NCBI GenBank assembly: GCA_024276275.1
Contig: JAJRXM010000025.1
Coordinates: 1 to 40,157 of the forward strand
Direction of reading: 5' to 3'
Length of the DNA stretch: 40,157 bases
From: Candidatus Zixiibacteriota bacterium
Lineage (GTDB): Bacteria > Zixibacteria > MSB-5A5 > GN15 > FEB-12
The notes under the pieces are model-generated. The model was not told where the DNA came from. It searched no databases and was given only the letters and a program-made list of their open reading frames with translations. Below, piece by piece: positions 16,465 to 24,760 of this stretch (position 1 is the first letter of the stretch; every line of letters starts with the position of its first letter). Made by a program: the position numbers and the translations under genes.

Positions 16465-17721
16465 CTATTTCACTTTAAAGTATTGGCTTACATTATAATT
16501 TGTAAATGTCTCAATGATAACACCTATTATAATAGCAGCCATAAAAATAATTTTACCAAAATCCTGACCTTTTAAAGAACCCAATTGACGCGGCTCCTTT
16601 GAAAGATATGCAGAGGCAGCAAACAGCTCCTCACCTAAAAGAGTATAATCACAAGATGCTACAAAAAACGGAAGCTGCGACGGCATCGCCGTTCCTGCTA
16701 TTTGAATAGCTCCGGCAGCATTGCCTGTTTCTGCCAAAATAAGCGATTCAGCAAAGAAAGCACCCATATAGAATATTGTCGCAGGCTTTTCACGGACAAC
16801 CATACCGTCAATAGCAGCAGCATAACCAAACTGATCATCGGTTAAATAATGTACCTGATTTTGATTAAAGGCATCGGGACGACCTACTTGAGTATAAGCT
16901 TCTTTTAGAGTTTCACGTGCAGTAACCATTACAAGTGACTTAGACACAGGAACTTCAAGCCATGTTTCGTATTGAGCAGCCAATTGACCTACTCGTCCCA
17001 AAATTGCAATTCCGGCAATAGTCTGAACATCATTCATATCCTGAATACCGGGTATAAAAAATATCTTTCGTCCCATTTCGGTAGCACGCCCAACAGCTTC
17101 ATCAACCGCGTCAATACCGGCGATTTTACGAACATAAATATCCGCACCGCTTTTAGCCTTATTAATGTAAAAGATAATAGCACAGGAAATAAGAAGAACA
17201 AAAAATAGACATGATGCCCGAGTCATATAAAACCATTGAGCAGATGAAACAACCGGCTCGACTGTTGCCTGTAAAGAACTTACTGCCCTTACAGTATTAT
17301 CTGCTTCTAAAGTTGTCTTCATACTTAAGACTCTATAAAAATAAGATTTTCCGTCTTCAACTTTATTGTCTACAAAAGTATTGTTTCCTCGAACAGCTTC
17401 ACCGATTAATTCAAAACCGGCATCTTTAGATTCTGACCTTACTATTTGATATGCCTTCACTTCAGCATCGTCTACCGATAAATCCCAACTTACGATTATT
17501 GCCCCACCCTTATCATTAGGATTATCAACAGCTTGAAGCTTCATAACCGGAGCCGGCGGTATATCGGCTGCTTCAGCTTGACGAATTAAGGCCTGTACTG
17601 AGTCAAATACTTCCTGTTCTGTTTGTGCTTGGATTGATTGAGAAAAGATAATTAATGAGAAGAAAGATATAACTATTACAAACGGTACAATAGAAATCCT
17701 TTTGCTGTTTTTCTGTGCCAA
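16465..17721 (-). CDS. Fn3-DUF6754 membrane protein, cassette 2
   Basis: 418 residues. Order: signal peptide (IVPFVIVISFFSLIIFSQSIQAQ), one recognisable fibronectin-type-III-like domain at about residues 55-140 (PAPVMKLQAVDNPNDKGGAI through KSYFYRVLSMKT), a helix (ASCLFFVLLISCAIIFYI), then DUF6754 (GADIYVRKIAGIDAVDEAVG, RATEMGRKIFFIPG, FFAESLILAETGNAAGAIQI, YTLLGEELFAASAYLSKEP) and a C-terminal helix. Start is TTG 17721; AAGGA lies about 10 nt upstream and no ATG fits better. It is the promoter-proximal gene of the whole minus-strand block, divergent from the MutL-like operon. Confidence 0.85.
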   Translation of the reverse strand: MAQKNSKRISIVPFVIVISFFSLIIFSQSIQAQTEQEVFDSVQALIRQAEAADIPPAPVMKLQAVDNPNDKGGAIIVSWDLSVDDAEVKAYQIVRSESKDAGFELIGEAVRGNNTFVDNKVEDGKSYFYRVLSMKTTLEADNTVRAVSSLQATVEPVVSSAQWFYMTRASCLFFVLLISCAIIFYINKAKSGADIYVRKIAGIDAVDEAVGRATEMGRKIFFIPGIQDMNDVQTIAGIAILGRVGQLAAQYETWLEVPVSKSLVMVTARETLKEAYTQVGRPDAFNQNQVHYLTDDQFGYAAAIDGMVVREKPATIFYMGAFFAESLILAETGNAAGAIQIAGTAMPSQLPFFVASCDYTLLGEELFAASAYLSKEPRQLGSLKGQDFGKIIFMAAIIIGVIIETFTNYNVSQYFKVK

Positions 17722-18025
17722 ACTTATCTTTCCTTCTCTTAGTCTGTAAAAATCGTACTATATTAAAAACGAATCAATTGCTTAAACATCTAAAACAAAT
17801 TTCTAATATTTATCTTTTAAATAATTAGAGGACAATCTATATGCAGAGAATAGTGAAGTCAAGCGAAAAATACAATTATAAATTTTATACCCTTTCATCT
17901 CAACAGCTTAGAGAAATTTCGCAATTCAAAGTTAGTATTATTCCTGAAATAAATCAGTTTAAAATATATCACTAATACTTCAAACTTTCAAAAGGGAGGA
18001 GCTTTTAAAAACCGATAAAATCGGC

Positions 18026-18054
18026 TTTACAATGTATAATCTATATATTATACT
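18026..18054 (+). promoter_or_regulatory. Promoter of the MutL-like operon
   Basis: TTTACA (18026-18031), 17-nt spacer, TATACT (18049-18054), predicting a start near 18061 and a leader of about 100 nt. The 17722-18164 divergent gap otherwise holds a short CCGAT/ATCGG hairpin (18011-18024) and AT-rich DNA. Confidence 0.65.
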
Positions 18055-18063
18055 GGCAGTCTT

Positions 18064-18118
18064 GCGGTAAAACCGTTTAACGGCGTTTCCGTATAAAAGT
18101 TTATCTCTCGGTGAGATA
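18064..18118 (+). ncRNA. Candidate structured 5' leader with three hairpins
   Basis: Three consecutive small stems lie in the predicted leader: CGGT-aaa-ACCG (18065-18075), ACGG-cgttt-CCGT (18080-18092) and TATCTC-tcggt-GAGATA (18102-18118). No known riboswitch is recognised. It could be a regulatory leader or chance structure. Confidence 0.3.
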
Positions 18119-18164
18119 GCATAAAGTTTAAAAATAATATTTTAACGCATATAGGTGTTATTAC

Positions 18165-19697
18165 ATGGCAAAATTTGAAAATTCAGATGACATTAAAATC
18201 ATTGTTGCAACCGACTGCGGTTCGACAACTACCAAAGCGATTCTGATAGAATATACGAACGGCGAATATCGCCTGACTACCCGAGGAGAAGCTCCTACAA
18301 CAGTTGAAGCTCCCTTTGAAGATGTAACCATGGGTGTTTTAAATGCTGTTGCAGAACTTGAAGAACTCTCTGGTCGTAAACTTCTTGATGAAAACGGTAA
18401 ATTTATTTCTCCTGCTAACGGTAAAGACGGTACCGATGTGTTTATTTCTACTTCTTCCGCAGGTGGTGGATTACAAATGATGGTAGCGGGTGTTGTGCGT
18501 TCTATGACAGCAGAGTCTGCCGAACGTGCTGCTCTAGGAGCAGGTGCTATTGTTATGGATGTTATCGCATCAAACGACAAACGTCTCCCCCATCAGCAAA
18601 TCGAAAGAATCCGTCAACTCAGACCGGACATGATTCTTCTCTCAGGTGGAATAGACGGTGGCACTACAACTCATGTTGTAGAGATTGCTGAACTTATTGC
18701 TGCTGCCGACCCTCGTCCTCGTCTAGGTTCCAGTTACAAACTTCCGGTAATTTATGCAGGCAACAAAGATGCTGCTAAAAATGTAGAAGATACTTTAGGT
18801 GACAAAGTTGATTTAAAAGTCGTCGACAATCTTCGACCGGTCTTAGAACGTGAAAATTTACTCCCTGCCCGTGAAGAAATCCATGAACTGTTTATGGAAC
18901 ATGTAATGGCACAAGCTCCGGGCTATAAAAAACTTATGGATTGGTCTGATGCTCCTATCATGCCGACACCGGGTGCAGTCGGCCTCATCATCCAGACTAT
19001 CGCAGACCAGTACGGCATTGAAGCTTTAGGTGTTGATATCGGCGGTGCCACTACCGATGTATTCTCGGTCTTCCGCCCAGGAGGTAAAGAAGCTGTTTTT
19101 AATAGAACCGTATCTGCCAACCTTGGCATGTCTTATTCTATTTCAAATGTATTTGCCGAAGCTACCCTACCTAAAGTCATGCGATGGGTTCCGTTCAAAA
19201 TGGATGAACGTGACCTCCGCAACCGCGTAAAAAATAAAATGATTCGACCTACTACGATTCCTCAGTCAATGGAAGAACTAATTTTTGAACAGGCGATTGC
19301 AAAAGAAGCTCTCCGTTTGGCACATATACAACACAAAAGTTTTGCGACTGTTTTAAAAGGTGTCCAACAACAACGTACAATTGCCGATGCTTTCGAACAG
19401 TCATCATCCGGTTCATCTATTGTAAACATGATGACTCTCGACATGCTTATCGGTTCCGGCGGTGTTCTATCTCATGCCCCACGCCGTCAACAATCAGCTC
19501 TTATGATGATTGATGCGTTCTCTCCGGAAGGGATCACCCGTTTAGCGGTAGATTCTATCTTCATGATGCCGCAACTCGGAGTACTTACTGAGGTACAACC
19601 GAAAGCAGCAACCGAAGTATTTGAAAAAGATTGTCTCATTCATCTGGGTACTTGTATTGCTCCGGTCGGTGAAGCGAAAAAGGCGGTCCGTCAATGA
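18165..19697 (+). CDS. GlmL/MutL-like actin-fold ATPase
   Basis: 510 residues of the family named after glutamate mutase accessory protein MutL/GlmL (sugar kinase/Hsp70/actin fold, unrelated to mismatch-repair MutL). Phosphate-binding motifs are DCGSTTTKAILIE near the N-terminus and GVDIGGATTDVFSV in the middle; LLSGGIDGGTTTHV and LIGSGGVLSHAP are further conserved loops. No glutamate mutase (glmS/glmE) is in the window; the neighbours are a membrane system instead. AGGTG lies 7 nt before ATG 18165. Its last codons overlap the next gene (ATGA), which appears to encode the domain that is C-terminal in single-chain homologs. Confidence 0.87.
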   Translation: MAKFENSDDIKIIVATDCGSTTTKAILIEYTNGEYRLTTRGEAPTTVEAPFEDVTMGVLNAVAELEELSGRKLLDENGKFISPANGKDGTDVFISTSSAGGGLQMMVAGVVRSMTAESAERAALGAGAIVMDVIASNDKRLPHQQIERIRQLRPDMILLSGGIDGGTTTHVVEIAELIAAADPRPRLGSSYKLPVIYAGNKDAAKNVEDTLGDKVDLKVVDNLRPVLERENLLPAREEIHELFMEHVMAQAPGYKKLMDWSDAPIMPTPGAVGLIIQTIADQYGIEALGVDIGGATTDVFSVFRPGGKEAVFNRTVSANLGMSYSISNVFAEATLPKVMRWVPFKMDERDLRNRVKNKMIRPTTIPQSMEELIFEQAIAKEALRLAHIQHKSFATVLKGVQQQRTIADAFEQSSSGSSIVNMMTLDMLIGSGGVLSHAPRRQQSALMMIDAFSPEGITRLAVDSIFMMPQLGVLTEVQPKAATEVFEKDCLIHLGTCIAPVGEAKKAVRQ

Positions 19698-20014
19698 AGT
19701 ACACTATTGAACTTCCGACAGGAACTGTCAGCGGTACATTAAATCACCTAGAAATGAAAAAATTTGAACTAGGTGTTCAGGAAAACGGCTTACCTCAAAC
19801 GGCCAAAGCAACATTCGAACCGGAAAAACAATTTGACATCGGAGCAGGTAAAGGCAACCCTGTCACAAAAGAAATCCATGGCGGCATTGTTGGAATAATT
19901 TTAGACGGTCGCGGTCGCCCGTTTGATTTATCTACACTTTCAGAAGATGAAAGAGTAAAACACCTCAAAGAGTGGATGACTGAACTTGATATATATCCGG
20001 CAGGCAAATTTTAA
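19694..20014 (+). CDS. Small protein, probable detached C-terminal domain of the MutL-like ATPase
   Basis: 106 residues, mostly beta-strand by pattern (MKYTIELPTGTVSGTL) with a loop GGIVGIILDGRGRPFDLS and a final helix (EDERVKHLKEWMTELD). The IILDGRGRPF segment resembles the end of longer GlmL-like proteins in other phyla, as I recall them. The ATG overlaps the upstream stop by four bases, so the two parts are made together. No signal peptide. I infer that the pair forms one functional unit. Confidence 0.6.
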   Translation: MKYTIELPTGTVSGTLNHLEMKKFELGVQENGLPQTAKATFEPEKQFDIGAGKGNPVTKEIHGGIVGIILDGRGRPFDLSTLSEDERVKHLKEWMTELDIYPAGKF

Positions 20015-20779
20015 ATGAAAAAACTTTTCGTTCTTTTTGCTTTAATTTTAGGATACGGTCTTGTAACAGCAAGCGACCTTTCAAATAGCTACGTTAGCTT
20101 AAACGGTAACTTCTACATACAATACCCTGCTGACTGGAAACAAATTCCGTTTGCAGATGTAGATAGATACCTTGCTTCTAAAAAGGCTGGCCGACCTATC
20201 TATAATTACGATGCGGTCTTTGCTCCAAAAAATTCTGACCCGTATTATTCTGGCTCATATTTCATCATGACTGTTGATACCGTCGGAAAACTTTCTGACA
20301 AACAAATCGACTCTGTGTTAAATGTCCTGTCGAGTAACTTTGGTAAAGGCATCAAATATTTTCCGGTCTCCAATTTTATGGCTGACCTAAAAACCGACTC
20401 CCCAAACTATGACAAAAAAACAAAAACAGTTTCTATTTATAATAAAATTGTTCAAGATAACACATCGATTAAAAATTCACTCATAATGATTAAGTTTTAT
20501 GATTTTGGTATTGCAACTTTCTATTGTTATGCTTTAGGTGATGCGTTTGAAACCGACAAAGAGTTATTCAGTCAAATCGTCGCATCATTAAGCACCGAAG
20601 ATGTAAAATCAAAACTTCCGAAAGAACAAGTTAAAGTCGCAGACATCAAGACAACTAAAAAAAGTTATGGTGATACAGAAAACAAAAGCACATTAAGAAG
20701 TATCGCTATATTTTCCGGTATATTTATTGTACTCTATTTACTTTTAAGATACATTAGAAGAAAACGACAAAATAGTTAA
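20015..20779 (+). CDS. Exported protein with C-terminal membrane anchor
   Basis: 254 residues: signal peptide (LFVLFALILGYGLVTASD), a periplasmic domain of about 190 residues beginning YVSLNGNFYIQYPADWKQIP, and a C-terminal helix (IAIFSGIFIVLYLLLRYIRRKRQ). The start of the soluble part resembles the PsbP/photosystem-like or DcrB-like folds that begin with an FxIxYPxxW strand, but I do not assign a family. It starts directly after the stop of the 106-aa gene, so it is in the MutL-like operon. It would display a domain outside the inner membrane. Confidence 0.7.
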   Translation: MKKLFVLFALILGYGLVTASDLSNSYVSLNGNFYIQYPADWKQIPFADVDRYLASKKAGRPIYNYDAVFAPKNSDPYYSGSYFIMTVDTVGKLSDKQIDSVLNVLSSNFGKGIKYFPVSNFMADLKTDSPNYDKKTKTVSIYNKIVQDNTSIKNSLIMIKFYDFGIATFYCYALGDAFETDKELFSQIVASLSTEDVKSKLPKEQVKVADIKTTKKSYGDTENKSTLRSIAIFSGIFIVLYLLLRYIRRKRQNS

Positions 20780-20798
20780 GATATAGAAAGGTTTACGT

Positions 20799-21929
20799 AT
20801 GGCTCACGCATATACTCCGGGTCTGAAAGTGACCGAAAAGATATTAGTTAAAAAAGACAGAATCCTTCCGTTAAAAGGTGATGTTTTAGTCAAAGTCGGA
20901 GACAAAGTTACTCCCGATGATGTTGTCGCCCGCACACATCTTCCCGGCAATGTTGTCCCCTTAAATGTCGCCAACAAACTTTCATTACCACCGGAAGATT
21001 TATCGGAAGTAATGATTAAAAAAGAAGGCGATGATATTAAAGCAGGCGAACCGATAGCATTCAAAAAAGGTTTCATCAAAATGTTCTCATCAGAATGCAA
21101 TGCTACAATCGACGGAACCCTTGAATCTATCTCAACAATTACCGGCCAGGTTCTTCAACGTGGTATGCCGATTCCAGTTGAAGTTAAAGCATATATCACA
21201 GGTATTGTTACTGAAGTCATCGAAAACGAGGGTGTCGTTATCGACACGTACGCAGCTTTTGTACAAGGCATCTTTGGTATCGGCGGCGAGACTTCCGGTG
21301 AAATTGTCATAGCGACTCCTGACAACAAGACTATTTTATCTGATGACTTTATCACAGATGATATGAAAGGCAAAGTTGTTGTCGGCGGTTCTTTGGTAAC
21401 AGCCAAAGCGATGGACAAAGCAGGCAAAGTCGGTGTCAAAGGAATTGTTGTAGGCGGTTTTGATGATAAGGATTTACGAGACATCCTCGGATACGACATC
21501 GGTGTTGCCATTACCGGCAACGAAGATATAGAAACTACGTTAGTAGTTACCGAAGGATTCGGCGAAATCAGCATGGCTCACAATACTTTTGATTTACTCA
21601 AAGCGAATGTCGGAAAAAAAGCTTGTATCAACGGAGCTACTCAAATTCGTGCGGGAGTTATCCGTCCGGAGGTTGTCATTCCTAATGAAGATATTTCTAT
21701 TGAAAAAGGTGCAGGAGCTAAATCTGAAATTACAGGTATTACTATCGGCTCTCCTATCCGTGTTATCCGTCATCCGTATTTTGGCAGACTCGGCAATGTA
21801 ACCGGACTGCCTTCTCCTCTTCATGTTTTAGAGTCAGAATCCAAGGCTCGTATCTTGGAAGTTGAGTTTGAAGACGGCGAAAAAGCGATTGTCCCCCGTG
21901 CCAACGTCGAGATGATCGAGACTAATTAA
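20799..21929 (+). CDS. Barrel-sandwich/KOW-like protein of the MutL-DUF6754 locus
   Basis: 376 residues, soluble, Gly/Val/Ile-rich with many predicted strands. The N-terminus (RILPLKGDVLVKVGDKVTPD) looks like a barrel-sandwich hybrid (biotinyl/lipoyl or RnfC-like). A second similar block follows (NATIDGTLESISTITGQVLQ). The middle (KGKVVVGGSLVTAKAMDKAG) is alpha/beta, and the C-terminal part (IGSPIRVIRHPYFGRLGNVT...ILEVEFEDGEKAIVPRANVE) resembles a KOW motif. No lysine in an MKM attachment motif is seen, so cofactor carriage is unlikely. AAAGG precedes ATG. Last gene of the operon; function unknown. Confidence 0.72.
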   Translation: MAHAYTPGLKVTEKILVKKDRILPLKGDVLVKVGDKVTPDDVVARTHLPGNVVPLNVANKLSLPPEDLSEVMIKKEGDDIKAGEPIAFKKGFIKMFSSECNATIDGTLESISTITGQVLQRGMPIPVEVKAYITGIVTEVIENEGVVIDTYAAFVQGIFGIGGETSGEIVIATPDNKTILSDDFITDDMKGKVVVGGSLVTAKAMDKAGKVGVKGIVVGGFDDKDLRDILGYDIGVAITGNEDIETTLVVTEGFGEISMAHNTFDLLKANVGKKACINGATQIRAGVIRPEVVIPNEDISIEKGAGAKSEITGITIGSPIRVIRHPYFGRLGNVTGLPSPLHVLESESKARILEVEFEDGEKAIVPRANVEMIETN

Positions 21930-21930
21930 T

Positions 21931-21992
21931 CACCTTGAGTTTTGCCAAAGGGTAGTCTCTTATAACCGTCACCCTGAGCTTGTCAAAGGGTA
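21931..21992. repeat. Two copies of a 22-24-bp intergenic repeat
   Basis: CACCTTGAGTTTTGCCAAAGGG (21931-21952) and CACCCTGAGCTTGTCAAAGG (from 21970) are near-identical direct repeats right after the MutL operon. Motifs of this type are common bacterial interspersed repeats. Confidence 0.6.
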
Positions 21993-22044
21993 AACAACAC
22001 ATGTCATCCCGTACTTGATACAGAGTCCAGTCTTTAAATACTAC

Positions 22045-22097
22045 TGTCATTGCGAGGCAACTTGTCACACTTGTGACTTGTTGCCGTGGCAATCTCA
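22045..22097. repeat. Palindromic REP-like element, left copy
   Basis: Arms TGTCATTGCGAGGC and GCCGTGGCAATCTCAT enclose a second inverted repeat (CAAC...TGTGACTTGTTG). The arms reappear in inverted orientation at 25521-25559, on the other side of the accessory island. The 21930-22479 gap contains this element, the preceding repeats, the palindrome at 22219 and the promoter at 22417. Confidence 0.75.
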
Positions 22098-22218
22098 TGT
22101 TTTAAAATAAATGGGTTCGTTTCACATATAAAGGGAACCTAAAACCTAAATTTTCGCATTATTTCAAAGACAAACAATTTTGCCGCATGGAGTTACAGTG
22201 AAATGGCTTTGCCGAAAT

Positions 22219-22236
22219 AAATGGCTTAAGCCATTT
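22219..22236. repeat. 18-bp perfect palindrome
   Basis: AAATGGCTTAAGCCATTT is perfectly self-complementary. A half copy (AAATGGCTTTGCCG) lies just upstream at 22201. It could be an operator or a small hairpin. Confidence 0.5.
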
Positions 22237-22416
22237 TCGATAATATTTTTTGTAGTGATTTTGTGCATACGTAAAACTCTCTTATAAAATTAGTGTCTCA
22301 TGCATGGTGTGTGATGTGAAAGTAGTGAAAAGTTGTAGGGAAATTGTTACAAGATAATAGTCGGTTTAAGGAATAAATTCGCCAATGGGTAATTATCACA
22401 TATTTAACTATGTTTA

Positions 22417-22445
22417 TTGACTATTTAAAATTTCTAAGCTATAAT
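22417..22445 (+). promoter_or_regulatory. Strong promoter of the accessory island
   Basis: TTGACT (22417-22422), 17-nt spacer, TATAAT (22440-22445). AAAGGTGG and ATG 22480 follow, so the island has its own transcript. Confidence 0.8.
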
Positions 22446-22479
22446 AATTATTCATTCACATATATGAAAGGTGGAATAC

Positions 22480-23060
22480 ATGGAAAATGACTCAAAAAAA
22501 GAATTAGAGGTTCTTAATAATATTGTTTCGGGACTATCAAAATTTGATAACGAGACTATCTCGCACGAATATTAAGCTCTGTAATTTCTTTTCTCAATAT
22601 TAGTCATTTAGAAGAAAATTCAAGCAAAAACATACTTAATCCAACTAGCAACAATGTTCTTCTTCCATATTCTGAAGAAGAAGAAGAAGAGATTTCAGCA
22701 AAAGAATTTCTATTAAAAAAAGAACCTCATACAAGTATTGATAAAATTGCCTGTCTAGCATATTACCTCACACATTATAAAGACACAACTCAGTTTAAAA
22801 CTCTTGATTTGAGCAAATTGAATACAGAGGCAGGGCAAAGAAAAATTGCGAACCCCGCTAAATCAGCGAATAATGCTGTTACAAAAGGATTATTAATTTC
22901 TACTTCAAAAGGATATCGAAAAATTAGCGCTCATGGTGAAATGTACGTTGAAGCATTACCTGACTTAGAAAAAGCTAAGGAAATTCTATCAAAATTAAAT
23001 TTTAGAAAAAAAAATACTAAAAGAACAAAGAAAGTAGATTCAGGAAAAAATGATAGATAG
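22480..23060 (+). pseudogene. Unknown island protein A, interrupted by one frameshift
   Basis: ATG 22480 has a good SD (AAAGGTGG). The first frame (MENDSKKELEVLNNIVSG...) ends at TAA 22573-22575. The -1 frame is then open for 164 codons to TAG 23058-23060. The switch must lie in 22551-22572, because the downstream frame has a stop at 22548. The rejoined product is about 193 residues. Its second half (IDKIACLAYYLTHYKDTTQF...AVTKGLLIS) looks like a winged-helix-type segment followed by a Lys-rich tail; I do not recognise the family. It overlaps the start of the ParA-like gene. Confidence 0.6.
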
Positions 23061-24043
23061 ATCCAAAAGAATAACTATTTTTAATCATAAAGGGTGAAGT
23101 TGGTAAAACAACTTTAACTGTTAACATCGCGGCTGCTCTTGCGGAATTAGGATCAAAGGTATTGCTAGTAGATTCAGACCCACAATGCAACTTAACATCA
23201 TACCTAATACAAGATGATGTATTAGATGACTTATTAGATGGATCAGATTCTAATCGTGGTGAAACTTTGTGGTCAGCTTTAAAACCTGTTTTTGAAGCTG
23301 AAGGTGAGGTGAAAATAATTCCAATCAAACCTACTACGATAGATAATTTGTTTATTCTCCCAGGTGACGTAAGATTATCCGAATTTGAATCAGAATTGAA
23401 TGATTATTGGAGTGCTTGCTTTCAAAGAAAAGTTAAAGGTTTTAATGGCACAACTTCAATAAGTAATTTATTAGATCAATTGAATAATCAACATGATTTT
23501 GATTTTATAATTTACGATACTGGACCTAATATTGGAGCACTAAATAGATCAATATTATTGGATTGTGATTTTTATATCATTCCTGCAGCTTGTGATTTAT
23601 TTTCAATTAGAGCATTAAAAACATTAAGCCGTACATTAAGTAAATGGATTCTTGATTGGGAAACAATTTTAAAGATAGCGCCTGATGGAGTTAGAAAGCT
23701 TTCAGGTAAGCCAAAATTCTTAGGATATGTTCCTCAAAAATTTCGGATATACGGCGGTAAGATGGTTGAAAAGCAACAGGAATATCTAGATAAATTTGAA
23801 GAAAAGCTACAAAGTGATTTTTTAAATCAACTTAAAATGTTGGACAGGGGATTAATTGTAAAATCTATTCGTAAATACCAAATTGGAGAAGTTAAAGATT
23901 TTTCTAACTTGTTAGGTTCTGCACTAGAACAAGGAGTTCCGCTATGGCAGGTAGATGGAGGTGACAATTATCAAAAAAGCCTAGCTTTAGATTCGTTTAC
24001 CAAAATAGCTAACCAAGTGATTAATCGATCTGATAAGGTGTAA
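23050..24043 (+). pseudogene. ParA-like ATPase, frameshifted in the Walker A loop
   Basis: ATG 23050 opens RSKRITIFNHKG then hits TGA (23095-23097). In the +1 frame the protein continues EVGKTTLTVNIAAALAELG, VLLVDSDPQCNLTSYL and FIIYDTGPNIGALNRSILLD to 24043, about 331 residues in all. The family motif is FNHKGGVGKTT; the read-through would give NHKGEVGKTT, so one Gly is also Glu. Later parts (AACDLFSIRALKTLSRTLSK, GKPKFLGYVPQKFRIYGG) are well kept. ParA-type ATPases bind ATP as dimers in partitioning and in some defence loci. Decay, error or +1 recoding at GGG-TGA are all possible. Confidence 0.8.
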
Positions 24044-24045
24044 TT

Positions 24046-24760
24046 TTGAGTACGAAAAAAAATAAAATTGATAAGAAAATCAAAAAAACAATAGAAAACA
24101 TAATAATAGATTATGAAAAAAATCAAAATTTTCTATTAATAATTTTAAGAAACATTCATAATTCTATTTCAGAAACATCTTATATCAAAGAAATAATACA
24201 TTCGAACAAAGGCTCGCCTTAAAACAAAAACTAGTTTGGAAGATAAATTATATAGAAAATATCATGAGTACAAAGATGTTAACAAAAAATTTCCAATAAA
24301 TGTTGAAAACTACAATAACTATATTCATGACTTAGTTGGTGTAAGAATTTTACACTTACACAGTAATCAATTGGAAGATATTCATAATTCTTTGATTAAA
24401 ATTTTCAGAGAACATAAATATATCTTAAAAGGGAAACCTATTGGTTATACGTGGGATATTGAAAACAAAAATAAATATATAAAGTTAGGTATAAAACCAA
24501 AGATTAAAGAGTCATCATATACAAGTGTTCATTATATTGTTAAAAATAATGCAAAGACAAACCAACACATCGAAATACAAGTTAGGACATTGATGGAAGA
24601 GGTTTGGGGCGAAGTTTCACATTCAATCAATTACCCCCATGAGACAACTGTGCTTTCATGTCAAGAACAACTAAAAGCATTAGCAAGAATCGCATCTGGT
24701 GGGACTAGGTTAGTAGATTCAATTTACAATACATATAATCAATCAAAAGAAAAAACTTAA
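24046..24760 (+). pseudogene. RelA/SpoT-type nucleotide synthetase, frameshifted near its N-terminus
   Basis: TTG 24046 starts a Lys-rich N-terminus (STKKNKIDKKIKKTIENIII...KEIIHSNKG) that ends at TAA 24220. The +1 frame continues ARLKTKTSLEDKLYRKYHEY to 24760, which rebuilds the usual IHSxKxRLKTxxSLEDKL start of RelA/SpoT synthetase domains. Catalytic features remain: DLVGVRI, YTSVHYIV and EIQVRTLMEEVWGEVSH. The rebuilt protein is about 237 residues, with no HD hydrolase, TGS or ACT domain, like small alarmone synthetases and toxSAS toxins. The insertion lies in about 24196-24212 (AAAGGC). The ORF from TTG 24236 alone would lack the first basic helix. Confidence 0.78.

Noticed and set aside
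18011-18024. CCGAT-hairpin with T run as a terminator on the minus strand
   Set aside because: No minus-strand gene lies upstream of it that it could terminate; the stem is only five base pairs.
22809-23060. Independent 83-codon gene starting at 22809
   Set aside because: The same frame is open from about 22551 and continues from ATG 22480 through one frameshift, so it is the 3' part of a longer gene.
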